Position numbers and translations under genes: made by a program. The notes beneath the pieces are model-generated. The model was not told the DNA's origin, made no database searches, and was given only the letters and a program-made list of their open reading frames with translations. Below are positions 53,773 to 62,846 of a stretch of 64,000 bases of DNA, piece by piece. The DNA lies in assembly GCF_900537995.1 (NCBI RefSeq), contig NZ_LR027880.1:2922001-2986000 (forward strand), written 5' to 3'. Source of the DNA: Roseburia intestinalis L1-82. Lineage in GTDB: Bacteria > Bacillota > Clostridia > Lachnospirales > Lachnospiraceae. How positions within the stretch are numbered: position 1 is the first letter of the stretch; each line of letters begins with the position of its first letter.

Positions 53773-55530
53773 TTACCTTTCGCTTGGTTTCATATTTTTA
53801 TAATGAAGTTCAATTTCTGTTCCTCCATTATTAAAAATCAGCAATATTTTTTCTCCATAGTATAAAGAATACTTTCTCTCCCGTTTCAAAATCTGGTTTT
53901 CTTTTACAATTGTTGCATAACCACTGTTTTTGAAACACAGTGCATGGTCTTTTCCGCCAGTAAACCTGATTTTATCTGCATCCGATAATTTATAGTCAAT
54001 CCCGCAGCGGTCTTTGATCCAGTCAAAGGATATACTTTTTCGTGATTTTCCGAATAACTTAATACTGCAGGGCGCAACGTCTTCTTCCTGCTCCCCCTTT
54101 AACAAATATACCGCCAACTGTCCCGAGAAATCATATTTCGGCAGCACAGGAGGTTCCGATTTCTCTATGATAATGGAACCCGTCTCACCATCGTTTTTTT
54201 TTTGCTTTTTCCTTTCATATAAAACAGAGAGCAAAAGTACCACTGCACATAAAGATATAATTACAATCCAAAGAACCGTATAATCAGGTTCCTCCTCTAC
54301 AACCGGAACTGTCAATTCCACCGTATCTGCCGTTTTTATGTAATGAACCACATTTTCCGACGGCTGAATTGCAATTTCCACATTCACTTTTGCCGTCTCG
54401 TCTGTCTGATACGGAACCATCGCCGTGCCATTTTCCACACGGTAAGACGCTTCCTTGCCATTAATCAAAACAGAAATACTGTCTTTTAAAGTTTCCGAAT
54501 CCAAAACCGGCTTCTCCTGATGGTTTACAACATTTACCTTCAGGGTAAATGTCCCTTCCTCTGATGTATAGGATTTCTCCATATCAGCTTTTAAAAAATA
54601 TTCTTTTATCAGATAAGTATGGACATTTCCTCTGTTTTCCAGAGAATAGTCCATTGTAATCTGCCGTTCCAATGGATTTTCCAATTCAGCAACCGCAAAC
54701 TTGTTTCCCTGAAGCATATTCAGGCTCTCACACTGTCCCGCAACATGAAAATCCTCGATGTTTTCCCCTGACACGAGAAGTATCTTTGCATTCTGCATAT
54801 AAGTATCCTGCAGATCCACTGTCATATTTCCTTCTCCGGAAACCGCCTCGCCAAGTTCTATTTTTTCTATCTGTAACGTCTGGAACAGATATTTTGCAGT
54901 GATTTCTTCAATCGTCTGGTTTTCGCCTACTGTATACTGCTCTCCTGACGTCACTTTCGTTCCATACGAAACCTCATTCTCCGTCTTATCATTGGGGATT
55001 GCAAACATGTCAATTTTTATTCCCTGTTCTGCAATCTGATCCACCATATTTTCAAACTGCCTGATTGCAGTTTCTGTTTCGCTTTGATCCCGCAGAGAAA
55101 TTTCCCCGTCGGAAATAAATACCACTCTTTTATCTGCCGCCGCACTGTCAAACATATCAGCCGCCGTTTCCAACGCCACCGCTGGGGTGGTGTAGCCCTG
55201 CAGTTCTACCGTCTCGAGTGCATGTCTGGTTTTCTGATTAATGTTTCCGAAATCTTCCTCATAAACAATTTCCGTGTTATATACCAGCAATGCCACTTCG
55301 TATTCTTTCGGCAACGCCGACGCTATCATACATGCACTGTCTGCCGCCTCTATCCATTGTCCATCTCCCTGCATGGACTTACTTGCATCCAACAAAAATA
55401 TAATCTGCTTTTTTTCGGTGATTTCATTGATTTCATTCTTCTCCGCTGCCAAAACCCTTGCCGGAAACAGCAAAGAAAGCCCTATGAACAGCATTGCCAA
55501 TTTAATTGTTATCTTCTCTACTTTTCCCAT
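53773..55530 (-). CDS. Secreted-domain vWA membrane protein with cytoplasmic C-terminal domain
   Basis: 585 residues. A signal sequence (1-29, cleavage after ARVLA) is followed by a vWA domain with the MIDAS motif DASKS at 48-52, a beta-rich middle, a single transmembrane helix at about 405-425 (VLWIVIISLCAVVLLLSVLY) and a cytoplasmic C-terminal domain of about 140 residues that resembles FHA-like folds. The vWA domain therefore faces outward. Its start overlaps the agrB end by 29 nt, which couples it to the quorum-sensing genes. A role in surface recognition or gating is inference. Confidence 0.8.
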   Translation of the reverse strand: MGKVEKITIKLAMLFIGLSLLFPARVLAAEKNEINEITEKKQIIFLLDASKSMQGDGQWIEAADSACMIASALPKEYEVALLVYNTEIVYEEDFGNINQKTRHALETVELQGYTTPAVALETAADMFDSAAADKRVVFISDGEISLRDQSETETAIRQFENMVDQIAEQGIKIDMFAIPNDKTENEVSYGTKVTSGEQYTVGENQTIEEITAKYLFQTLQIEKIELGEAVSGEGNMTVDLQDTYMQNAKILLVSGENIEDFHVAGQCESLNMLQGNKFAVAELENPLERQITMDYSLENRGNVHTYLIKEYFLKADMEKSYTSEEGTFTLKVNVVNHQEKPVLDSETLKDSISVLINGKEASYRVENGTAMVPYQTDETAKVNVEIAIQPSENVVHYIKTADTVELTVPVVEEEPDYTVLWIVIISLCAVVLLLSVLYERKKQKKNDGETGSIIIEKSEPPVLPKYDFSGQLAVYLLKGEQEEDVAPCSIKLFGKSRKSISFDWIKDRCGIDYKLSDADKIRFTGGKDHALCFKNSGYATIVKENQILKRERKYSLYYGEKILLIFNNGGTEIELHYKNMKPSER

Positions 55531-56101
55531 TTTTCTCCGTATATCTTTTTACTGACCATGCCAGATAACTCACTCCACACCAGATAACTGCGCCCAAAAC
55601 CGCATATGCAGCTCTCTGATTTACCGCTAAGAATACCATTCCGAGTATCAGCTCTGTTACAACTATGATTCGCGCCTTTTTTCCGATTACTTTCTTTTCT
55701 GCTTCCTCCAGAGGCTTATTTTTATCCTCCAGGGGAGCAAATAGAAATATCCCCATCCCTGCAGCCAACGCCGCAGCGATTGTAAGACAGGTCTGATAAG
55801 CAAATTCTGCTTTTATCCATAACAAGGTTAAAACCAGAATCCCACATGAAAGAAAATAGCAGCTCATCCATCCCGGTGCGTGATATCCTCCTGCTTCCTG
55901 CCGCAACAGCATAAATGCAATCAGAAATATCATGCAATATAACAATTCCCCAAAGGCCGCGCCAATGACAACACCCGTTCCAATATTGAAAGCATATACA
56001 GCAACGGTCTGCAACGCGAATAGATATATATCCCTGTACTCCGATTGAATGCTTCCATTTTCTTCCATGAAGTCTACGATTCTTTCAAAAAGTTTTCTCA
56101 T
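55502..56101 (-). CDS. agrB: AgrB-type peptide processing membrane protease
   Basis: 199 residues with five or six transmembrane helices. The AgrB signature is LLRQEAGGYHAPGWMSCYFLSC, giving catalytic His74 and Cys81 seven residues apart as in S. aureus AgrB, followed by the typical FAPLEDKNKPL loop. It should cut the C-terminal part of AgrD and form the thiolactone. It overlaps agrD by 4 nt and the vWA gene by 29 nt. Confidence 0.93.
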   Translation of the reverse strand: MRKLFERIVDFMEENGSIQSEYRDIYLFALQTVAVYAFNIGTGVVIGAAFGELLYCMIFLIAFMLLRQEAGGYHAPGWMSCYFLSCGILVLTLLWIKAEFAYQTCLTIAAALAAGMGIFLFAPLEDKNKPLEEAEKKVIGKKARIIVVTELILGMVFLAVNQRAAYAVLGAVIWCGVSYLAWSVKRYTEKNGKSREDNN

Positions 56102-56250
56102 TTCTTACTCTCAGAAAACTTTTTGAGATTTTCCGGCACCTTGGGCTGATGCAGAATAAAATAGCAGCATTTTGTTGCAGCGCCTGTTGCTACTTTCTCC
56201 AGACCAAATGTCATTAAATTGCTCAAATAGCGGTTTAACAGATTTCTCAT
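56098..56250 (-). CDS. agrD: AgrD-type cyclic peptide pheromone precursor
   Basis: 50 residues from MRNLLNRYLS, preceded by GAGAGGGGG. An amphipathic N-terminal helix is followed by KCCYFILHQPKVPENLKKF. The conserved HQPKVPE matches the AgrB recognition tail of clostridial AgrD (often YQPK-P). The likely thiolactone ring is Cys29 to Leu33 (CYFIL), with Cys28 just before it. A longer frame extends upstream but lacks the binding site and is not typical. It overlaps agrB by 4 nt. Confidence 0.88.
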   Translation of the reverse strand: MRNLLNRYLSNLMTFGLEKVATGAATKCCYFILHQPKVPENLKKFSESKK

Positions 56251-56410
56251 CTTGATTCCCCCTCTCTTTTTTCCTAATAATACCATTTTTTGACACAGAA
56301 TCTTCAAAACGTCAAGAATCGTATGGTTATCTGTAACTTTTTTATTTTTATGCAAAAAAAAGAGACGCCTGTCTCTCACTCACGCATCTCTTATTTCCCT
56401 TTACATTTCT

Positions 56411-57706
56411 TTACATAGAAAAAATCTCATACAATAATACTGTCACCACAAATTGATGATTCCCATCATCAATGATAACCTCCCCATCATACCGTCTGGC
56501 TATCTTCCTTATTATATTCAGTCCAAATCCATGCCTGTGTTTTTCTTTTTTTGTTGTCATATAATGATTTCCGCTCTTTTTCCGTTCTTCTTCGTAATGG
56601 TTAGAAACCATCATCATAAGGTTTCTTCTATCCACTCGTATTTCTACGCAAACACTACGTTCTTCTGCTTTCACTTTTTTGGATGCCTCTATCGCATTAT
56701 CCAACAAATTTCCAAGACAGATACAGATATCTTCTGTTTCCACTTTTAAATCTCTCGGTATCATCAGCTTTGTTTCAAATTTAATATCAAATGTCTCAGC
56801 AACCGCCGCTTTATAGTTAATAATACTGTCAAAATAGAAACACCCTGTATTAGATACTTTTCTCTGCTTATGTAACTTTTCTAAAGAATTATCGCAATAT
56901 TTTTTGAGTGCCTCATAGTCTCCTTTCTCCAGATACATTTTCTCCATCAGATACCGTTCCGTCATATTATGGCGGAACTCACTCATTTCTACCCACAGAT
57001 TCATGTTTTCATTGTACTGTCTGAGATAATATTCACTTTGCTCCTGTAAAACCTCTTCCCGTACTCTTTTTTCTGCTGTTTCTCCAATTTTATCATACAA
57101 ATAATATGTAAAAATATTTATCAGCATTACCATAAGCGCTGCCACAAAATCCAATGTCTCGCTCATGCTTTCCTTTTGACAGATCATTTCAGCTAAAATG
57201 ACAATGCTTCCTCCGGGAATCATAAAAATTTCAACCCATTCCTGTGTATTCAACCTGATATTTTTATGCCGCTTGATAAGCGCCAGCAATATTTTTATAA
57301 AGAAAAACATAACTAGCTTGGAAACCAGCAATAGTAAGTAATCCTCATTTGCCGTATCTACTTTGACTCCACTTTTCTGAACAAATATCTGCCATCCATA
57401 ATAAGTCAATACTTCTGATAATGCTCCGCTAATTGCCATAAAAGCAGTAACTGCCGATAAAACCCATGCAGAATCTATATATAAAATACGTAAAGCAAAA
57501 AAAAATGAGACAACAAATATTCCTGTATTGTCCCACGCACTTTTTGCAAAACTGTAAGTAAAAAAATTAGAAATAACAAAATACATTCCCCATACAAAAC
57601 ACTCCCACACTCTGCCATGCTTTCTTTGTGTCAGGACTTTTTGTGCAAAAATTCTCTGATACACTAAAGAAAAAATTTCAATGGCTGCCAGCATTACTTT
57701 CATCAT
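56411..57706 (-). CDS. agrC: AgrC-like GHKL sensor histidine kinase
   Basis: 431 residues. Six or so transmembrane segments (1-205) form the peptide sensor, followed by a GHKL-type kinase: H box EFRHNMTER, N box CICLGNLLDNAIEASKK and G box HRHGFGLNIIRKIARRYDG. The sequence layout is that of AgrC/ComD kinases. The start ATG overlaps or directly follows the response regulator stop, so the two are coupled. It should bind the AgrD product and phosphorylate the LytTR regulator. Confidence 0.9.
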   Translation of the reverse strand: MMKVMLAAIEIFSLVYQRIFAQKVLTQRKHGRVWECFVWGMYFVISNFFTYSFAKSAWDNTGIFVVSFFFALRILYIDSAWVLSAVTAFMAISGALSEVLTYYGWQIFVQKSGVKVDTANEDYLLLLVSKLVMFFFIKILLALIKRHKNIRLNTQEWVEIFMIPGGSIVILAEMICQKESMSETLDFVAALMVMLINIFTYYLYDKIGETAEKRVREEVLQEQSEYYLRQYNENMNLWVEMSEFRHNMTERYLMEKMYLEKGDYEALKKYCDNSLEKLHKQRKVSNTGCFYFDSIINYKAAVAETFDIKFETKLMIPRDLKVETEDICICLGNLLDNAIEASKKVKAEERSVCVEIRVDRRNLMMMVSNHYEEERKKSGNHYMTTKKEKHRHGFGLNIIRKIARRYDGEVIIDDGNHQFVVTVLLYEIFSM

Positions 57707-58423
57707 TTAGCTTATCCTCATCAATTCAATATAACTTTTTCGTATTTTATCCTTATATCTGGGACCTATTTTAAATTCTTTGCCGTCATCCATCACTACT
57801 TTTTCATACCGAAATTCCTTTACATAGTTCACATTGACCAGATAAGATTTACTAATCCTTAAAAACTTGATATTCATCTGTTCTAACTGTGCTTCTACTT
57901 CATCCAGTTTTTTATAAAAGGAAGAAACACCGTCTGTACTGTAAAGATTCACCTGTCGCTTATCACTCTCAAAATAACGAATTTTATTTACCAAAATCTT
58001 ATATGGAACTTTTTTATATGTATACTCAAAAATTTCTTCTTTTTGACTCATCGCCTTAAACGCTTCTCTAAACCCACGATCCAGTTCCTCCTCCGAAACA
58101 GGCTTGTCTATAAACCGAAATGGCTGTACATTAATGATTTCCTTACAATACTGTTCATAGTAGGAAATGAAGAACAAAATTGCCCTGTTATCCTTTTCCC
58201 GAATCCGTCTTGCCGTTTCAACTCCGTTTATCCCGCCCATTTCAATATCCAAAAGAATGATATCCATATTGCCTTTTTGTTCCATTTCCCATAGCAAATC
58301 TTCTCCGCTTTGAAAACATTTTATTTCTGTATTCAGCCCCAAACGGCAAACGATATTCCTAACCATCTCTTCCTGTATCTGAAGTTGTTCTACTAAATCA
58401 TCACAAATCCCGATCCTTATCAT
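57707..58423 (-). CDS. agrA: AgrA-like LytTR response regulator
   Basis: 238 residues from MIRIGICDD, which has a GGGGG binding site (a longer frame adds 8 residues). Receiver domain with phosphoacceptor Asp59 in ILLDIEMGG and the conserved Asp8/Asp9 pair, Lys in IDKPVSEEEL; LytTR DNA-binding domain from about 140 (KVPYKILVNKIRYFESD, FLRISKSYLVNVNYVKEF). The operon continues into the injection-system genes, making these a likely target; direct binding sites were not identified. Confidence 0.92.
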   Translation of the reverse strand: MIRIGICDDLVEQLQIQEEMVRNIVCRLGLNTEIKCFQSGEDLLWEMEQKGNMDIILLDIEMGGINGVETARRIREKDNRAILFFISYYEQYCKEIINVQPFRFIDKPVSEEELDRGFREAFKAMSQKEEIFEYTYKKVPYKILVNKIRYFESDKRQVNLYSTDGVSSFYKKLDEVEAQLEQMNIKFLRISKSYLVNVNYVKEFRYEKVVMDDGKEFKIGPRYKDKIRKSYIELMRIS

Positions 58424-58447
58424 ATATCTTTGCCCCCACTGTAACAA

Positions 58448-58789
58448 CTAATGTTGCCGTTTTGCCAGACTCTTAACCAAAGCTTTTACCATATCATAAA
58501 CAATTCTGATGTCTTCTTCACTGCATTCTTCCAATTCCTGTGAAATTTCTTCATCAAAAACAGCTTTCCCTTTCACCAGATTATCACAAATCAATGCGTC
58601 CAATGTCGTATCCAGAGCGTTTGCAATATCTATCAAAGTTGCCAAGCTTACTTTTGTCTTTCCCCACTCTATATTACTCATATGTGGATTAGAATTTCCA
58701 ACAGTAGATGCCAGCATCTCCTGCGACCATTCTTTCTTCGTCCGACGCTCTTTTATTCTCATACCTATTGCGCAATAGTCTAATTTCAT
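58448..58789 (-). CDS. XRE-family helix-turn-helix regulator
   Basis: 113 residues with an XRE/Cro-type HTH at about 10-62: MRIKERRTKKEWSQEMLASTVG and NIEWGKTKVSLATLIDIANALDTTLD, followed by an acidic helical C-terminal tail (EECSEEDIRIVYDMVKALVKSL). It is the first gene of the right-to-left cluster; CGGAGATAG precedes its ATG. It may repress the whole block. Confidence 0.88.
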   Translation of the reverse strand: MKLDYCAIGMRIKERRTKKEWSQEMLASTVGNSNPHMSNIEWGKTKVSLATLIDIANALDTTLDALICDNLVKGKAVFDEEISQELEECSEEDIRIVYDMVKALVKSLAKRQH

Positions 58790-59038
58790 TTCTATCTCCG
58801 AAACTCATTTTCCTTTATCATATCTTTTCTTTGACTATTTAAGAATGCTTTATATGCTAATTTATTTTGCTATGGTTTAATAATCTACAAGAAATTTTTT
58901 ATTTTATTTGCAAAATTATCATTTTAAGCTTAACATATACGTCATTTTACGTTTATTACCAATGTGTAACCAGACTATATTTCTATTTTATCCTAAATAC
59001 TTTTTTTCACTTTTTAGTCTTTTAGTTAAAATGAACGT
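58790..59038 (-). promoter_or_regulatory. Intergenic region upstream of the regulator/agr/injection cluster
   Basis: About 250 bp of AT-rich DNA between the XRE gene and the truncated ParA gene. As the first minus-strand gap upstream of the cluster it must hold the main promoter. Several A/T-rich candidate elements exist but none stands out clearly enough to name a -35/-10 pair. No hairpin terminator for the ParA gene is visible. Confidence 0.45.
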
Positions 59039-59728
59039 TCAAGGTGGTATCAAACTGACCTCCTCCCCAGTCCACCCCCAAAAGGTGTCTCTTTCGTCCA
59101 CTCTTCCATACGCTGTGTCTGTTCTGCAAATCTCCTTTTTATCAGTCTGTTTCCTTTGACATTGCTTAGTTTTCTCCTGCTGCGTCTCTGCATTTGCGTG
59201 GCTCTTGATTCTGTGGAAAGCTCTTAGAAACTCTGCCATTTCCTCTACCGCCAGTGTTTCCGACTGTACCGGAATAATCAGACTGTCACAGCATATCATC
59301 ACGTTTATCATAGCTGTCCCCATCTTCGGCATACCGTCAATGAGGATGTAGTCATACTGCTCCTTAATGGTGTCCACAAACTCTTTCAGCTTGTATTCTG
59401 CAAAATCAGTATCACACATCAGCTTATCAAAGTTATCCAGCTTGTTATTCGCTGGAATTAAATCTACTCCTGTCTCTGTCCTTATCATGTAGGACCCTTT
59501 ATCCGGCAGTTCTTCGTTCATCACGATACACTTCAAAATGTCATAAATTGTCACGGAAAGCTGCTCTGGTGCGGTCACTCCGCAAAGTTTTGTTGTGTGC
59601 CTCTGCCCGTCAAAGTCAATCAATGCGACCTTACAGCCCTCCTTAGACAGCAGATATGACAGGGCTGTGGCGGTCGTGGTCTTACCTACTCCGCCCTTTC
59701 TGTTTACAATTCCTAAAACCTTGCCCAT
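59039..59728 (-). pseudogene. Truncated ParA-family ATPase
   Basis: 229 residues. The first 180 are a normal ParA: Walker A KGGVGKTTTA at about 12-21, LIDFDGQ and DYILIDGMPK, ending EEMAEFLRAFHRIKSHAN. The remaining 48 residues are unlike ParA. In another frame the same DNA reads RKLSNVKG then KRRFAEQTQRMEEWTKETPF, the end of a different gene. So ParA was fused by deletion to a second gene fragment. It is probably what is left of an integrated mobile element. Confidence 0.7.
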
Positions 59729-60139
59729 ACGTTTGCTTCCTTTCTCTTGTTGAATTTGTTATTTTGGTTACATTGGATTCTCATGCAGGCAGCGAGCCAA
59801 GGCCAGGCTTGCTGAACCTTGGCGACTGCCATGGTATCAATTTCATATGACACTTGGATAAAAGTAGGACTGTTCACTTACCTCCTTCCATGTAAGAACA
59901 CTATCGGTTACAATTTGGAAAATAGATTTTGCACTAAAACTGAGATTGATTAGAAATGGTAAATTTGAAATACATTTGAAAAATAGATTTTTAACTCCTT
60001 ATGGTATTTTAGTGTCAAGTTATCCGATTTTCCTTTTTCAGAATGAAAACCAGGTTGTTTTCATCCCAATTTGCCGTTTTCACAGCAATTTCTGTTTTGG
60101 ACGAAATCAGCGGAACCCCTTGATTTTACTGGCTTCTCA
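59729..60139. other. Noncoding region between ParA and the subtilase gene
   Basis: About 410 bp without a convincing gene. It holds the ParA upstream region with its ribosome binding site, then most of a short inverted-repeat element (60003-60160). No tRNA or terminator was recognised. Confidence 0.5.
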
Positions 60140-60160
60140 CTAACTTGACACTATAATACC
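60003..60160. repeat. 158-bp element with 20-bp terminal inverted repeats (MITE-like)
   Basis: GGTATTTTAGTGTCAAGTTA (60003-60022) and the reverse complement of TAACTTGACACTATAATACC (60141-60160) match at 19 of 20 positions. The interior of 118 bp has no gene. The right arm overlaps the 3' end of the subtilase gene, which takes its last codons and stop from it. It looks like a small non-autonomous transposon or IS relic. Confidence 0.65.
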
Positions 60161-61969
60161 ATTATCCCCAAACACCGGATTCGGATAGTCCCGCATCGCC
60201 GGAAGCCTTCTTGCCCCCTTGATCAGATACGCTTTCATTTTTTCCCCATACAGATATGGATCATTTTTATCCACGATCCCCCATTGCATCAGAAGTGCTG
60301 CCCCGCCAGTCACAAAGGGAGCCGCCATCGATGTTCCGCTTCTTGTCACATACCCGCCGCCCGGCGCACAGGAAGTAATATCCACCCCCGGTGCGACCAG
60401 ATCTGGTTTGACCTGATTGGTCTCCCGCGTATACCCGCGCCCGGAAAATGCCGCCGCGCGGTCAAAATATCCGTCGTAGGCTCCGACGGTGATCACCCGC
60501 GCCGCCGTCGACGGAATCGTCAGTGTTGTCTCCTCCGACGGCATCAAAAAGCCCGTACCTTCGTTTAAAACACCGCCCGCTGGAAGCCACATATCATAAT
60601 TTCCGGCTGCAATTCTCTGTGGTACAAGCTGTATCGTCCAGACGCCGCTGTCAATATACTCGTTTACCGGAAGCAGGTCAAAATAAATTTCCTGATAAGG
60701 ACTGTAGGGACTCGGTTCTCCGTAATAAAGCAGAATATCTGTATTCCCCAGCCTAAAACGCTGCGGACCTAAAATCTGCCGGACTGGTTCCACTCTCGTA
60801 CCATTCGGATGAATCAGCGAGACCGCAATCTCATCGGAATAATTTTTCCAAATTTGAAGATTTAAAGACGGCTCATAACTGCTCACGGCGATTTCCACAT
60901 CTTTCGTGATATTTTCCCGCAGGGTTCCAGACGCATGCACCGCCGACGCCCCCTCATTTCCGCTGCCGGCAACAATCGACGTCCGCCAGTAATTCGCCAT
61001 ATCATCAAGATAACTCTCTAACAGGGAGTTGCCGGAGTGGGAACCATAGTTATTCCCAAAGCTCAAATTTATAACAATGGGCATCCCGTATTCCTGGGCT
61101 TTTCTGATACAGTAATCTACTGCCTGCATCAGTTCCGTCGTTCTTGGAAAAGACCGTTCCCCCGGCGTTCCCAATTTTACGATCAGAAGCGGACTTTCAT
61201 ATGCCACTCCGCGGTATCTTCCCTGTGAGGCTCTGCCATTTCCGGCTGCGATCCCCGTCACATGGGTGCCATGCCCGGAGATGTCACGGCTGGGGCACAA
61301 CGCAAACCGCTCTCTCTCCGTTGTCTGCTCTAAAGCGCGGTCTATCACCGCTCTCGTAAATTCAGTTCCAAGAAAGTACCCTGACGGTGCCCCTAAAAAT
61401 GACGTTTCTCCATTCTCCGCAGGAAACGGATCTGCCACGCTGTCTGCTGGTATCGTCTGATCCCACAGATTTAAAATCCGGGTGGTTCCGTCTGCATTCC
61501 GAAAATCCGGGTGTGTATAATCGATGCCGGAATCGATCACTGCCACGATCACGCCGGTTCCACTTAAATTTCTGCCAGACGACAATGTTCCCTGCTCCGT
61601 CCCCACCGTCTGCAGCTGATTGATGCATGATACACGTCTGCCGTTATTCACTGCAAAAAACAAAAGTTTCGGTTTCTCCATGTATTCGATCTCTGTCAGT
61701 GCCGCCACCAGTTCCACAATATGCTCTGGCAAAAGCAGGATCGCATATTCATTCCGCAGATTTGTAATCCTGATCCGGTCATACTCCTCCGGAAATTTTT
61801 CTGCAAACAGTCCCCTCAACGCTTCTTCCGTGCCTCCGAATTTTACGATAACTTCCCAGGTCCGTTCCGCTCTGTCATACCCGGTATCGAGATCTAACGA
61901 TTTTTCCCTCTCCCGCTCTGTCGCATCGAGTGCAAGATTTAACAGATTTTCCATTTTCTCATTGGACAT
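60140..61969 (-). CDS. Subtilisin-like S8 serine protease (Csp-like)
   Basis: 609 residues from MSNEKMEN, with GCGGGGGA as binding site (a GTG seven codons upstream is badly placed). Catalytic triad Asp146 (VIDSGID), His233 (GHGTHVTG) and Ser547 (GTSMAAP). A N-terminal 100-residue prodomain-like part precedes the catalytic domain and a jelly-roll-like insert lies between Asn and Ser motifs. This is the architecture of Csp germination proteases and related clostridial S8 enzymes, without a clear signal peptide. The C-terminal residues (GIIVSS) come from the inverted-repeat element, so the natural end may have been replaced. Confidence 0.85.
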   Translation of the reverse strand: MSNEKMENLLNLALDATEREREKSLDLDTGYDRAERTWEVIVKFGGTEEALRGLFAEKFPEEYDRIRITNLRNEYAILLLPEHIVELVAALTEIEYMEKPKLLFFAVNNGRRVSCINQLQTVGTEQGTLSSGRNLSGTGVIVAVIDSGIDYTHPDFRNADGTTRILNLWDQTIPADSVADPFPAENGETSFLGAPSGYFLGTEFTRAVIDRALEQTTERERFALCPSRDISGHGTHVTGIAAGNGRASQGRYRGVAYESPLLIVKLGTPGERSFPRTTELMQAVDYCIRKAQEYGMPIVINLSFGNNYGSHSGNSLLESYLDDMANYWRTSIVAGSGNEGASAVHASGTLRENITKDVEIAVSSYEPSLNLQIWKNYSDEIAVSLIHPNGTRVEPVRQILGPQRFRLGNTDILLYYGEPSPYSPYQEIYFDLLPVNEYIDSGVWTIQLVPQRIAAGNYDMWLPAGGVLNEGTGFLMPSEETTLTIPSTAARVITVGAYDGYFDRAAAFSGRGYTRETNQVKPDLVAPGVDITSCAPGGGYVTRSGTSMAAPFVTGGAALLMQWGIVDKNDPYLYGEKMKAYLIKGARRLPAMRDYPNPVFGDNGIIVSS

Positions 61970-62046
61970 AAAAATCCCCCGCAAACGCACTCCTTACTTA
62001 TTAGAAATGCAGCTTGGGGGGATTTTATGACTCTTTTGGGGTAAAT

Positions 62047-62748
62047 TTAAAATTCTACCGACTTATTATTATTTTTTAATGCATGATACAGTTCTGCGCG
62101 TGTCAGATATATGTAAGGTTCTACATAAAAAACAAGAAGAATACCAAATGTGCAGACACCTAACAGCGTCCAGCCGATAAATGAAAGATCTAACACAAAT
62201 GCATCCCATTTGTTTCCATCCATCATCTGTTTACTTTCTGCAAAGGCTTCCTGTCTGGTCATCTCCGGATGCTCTGCTAAAAGATATGGGATCATCATAT
62301 ACTCATAACTTTTCACGATACCCGGAATGATAAATAATAACATCCAGAGTCCTGTAAACAGCCCCCGCAGGAACATGATCATGCCGATGTGCGCATATCC
62401 GTTTTTAAATCCGTATGCAATATCGCCTAATTCCGCGTTACCATACTTACAGTTAATGAAAAATTTCTGACATCCCACTTCAAGCGGATTCCAGATAAAA
62501 ATACTGAGCAGGATGCTGATCACCATGGCAACAAATACTGCTGCCAGTATAATCCCAATCACAGTAAATACCATTACCGGATCTATATCCGTCAATCCAT
62601 CCGTTGATGACCTTGCCGAATTTTGGGCAGCTGTTGAGCCTGAACCTAAAATAAATGACAGAATCAGTCCCACCAGCACTGCTTTCCAGTAATTCGCCTT
62701 CAATGCCAGCTTTGCATTGCTTTTTAACTCACTTCTGTTCCACATGTT
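62047..62748 (-). CDS. DUF975 family integral membrane protein
   Basis: 233 residues from MWNRSELKS, with GGAGGAG 5 nt upstream. DUF975 hallmarks are the NAKLALKANYWKAVLVGLIL start, the WNPLEVGCQKFFINCKY loop, and the FIIPGIVKSYEYMMIPYLLAEHP motif. Five or six transmembrane helices. Function of the family is unknown. It lies 78 nt upstream of the protease start, same strand. Confidence 0.88.
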   Translation of the reverse strand, partial: NMWNRSELKSNAKLALKANYWKAVLVGLILSFILGSGSTAAQNSARSSTDGLTDIDPVMVFTVIGIILAAVFVAMVISILLSIFIWNPLEVGCQKFFINCKYGNAELGDIAYGFKNGYAHIGMIMFLRGLFTGLWMLLFIIPGIVKSYEYMMIPYLLAEHPEMTRQEAFAESKQMMDGNKWDAFVLDLSFIGWTLLGVCTFGILLVFYVEPYIYLTRAELYHALKNNNKSVEF

Positions 62749-62846
62749 AAACTCCTCCTGATAAAAACATTTTACACTTTTGCAGTTTAACACATTAACG
62801 TTTTTTTGTCATCCCTCAAACAAAAATTCTCAGAAAATCTTAAGAA

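Noticed and set aside
36742..55530. Canonical proteobacterial T6SS
   Set aside because: No TssJ, TssL, TssM, TssK or ClpV is seen, the sheath appears fused and the host looks monoderm, so only T6SS-like is claimed.
59039..59728. Plasmid partition system or replication origin
   Set aside because: Only a truncated ParA is present, with no ParB, rep gene or iterons.
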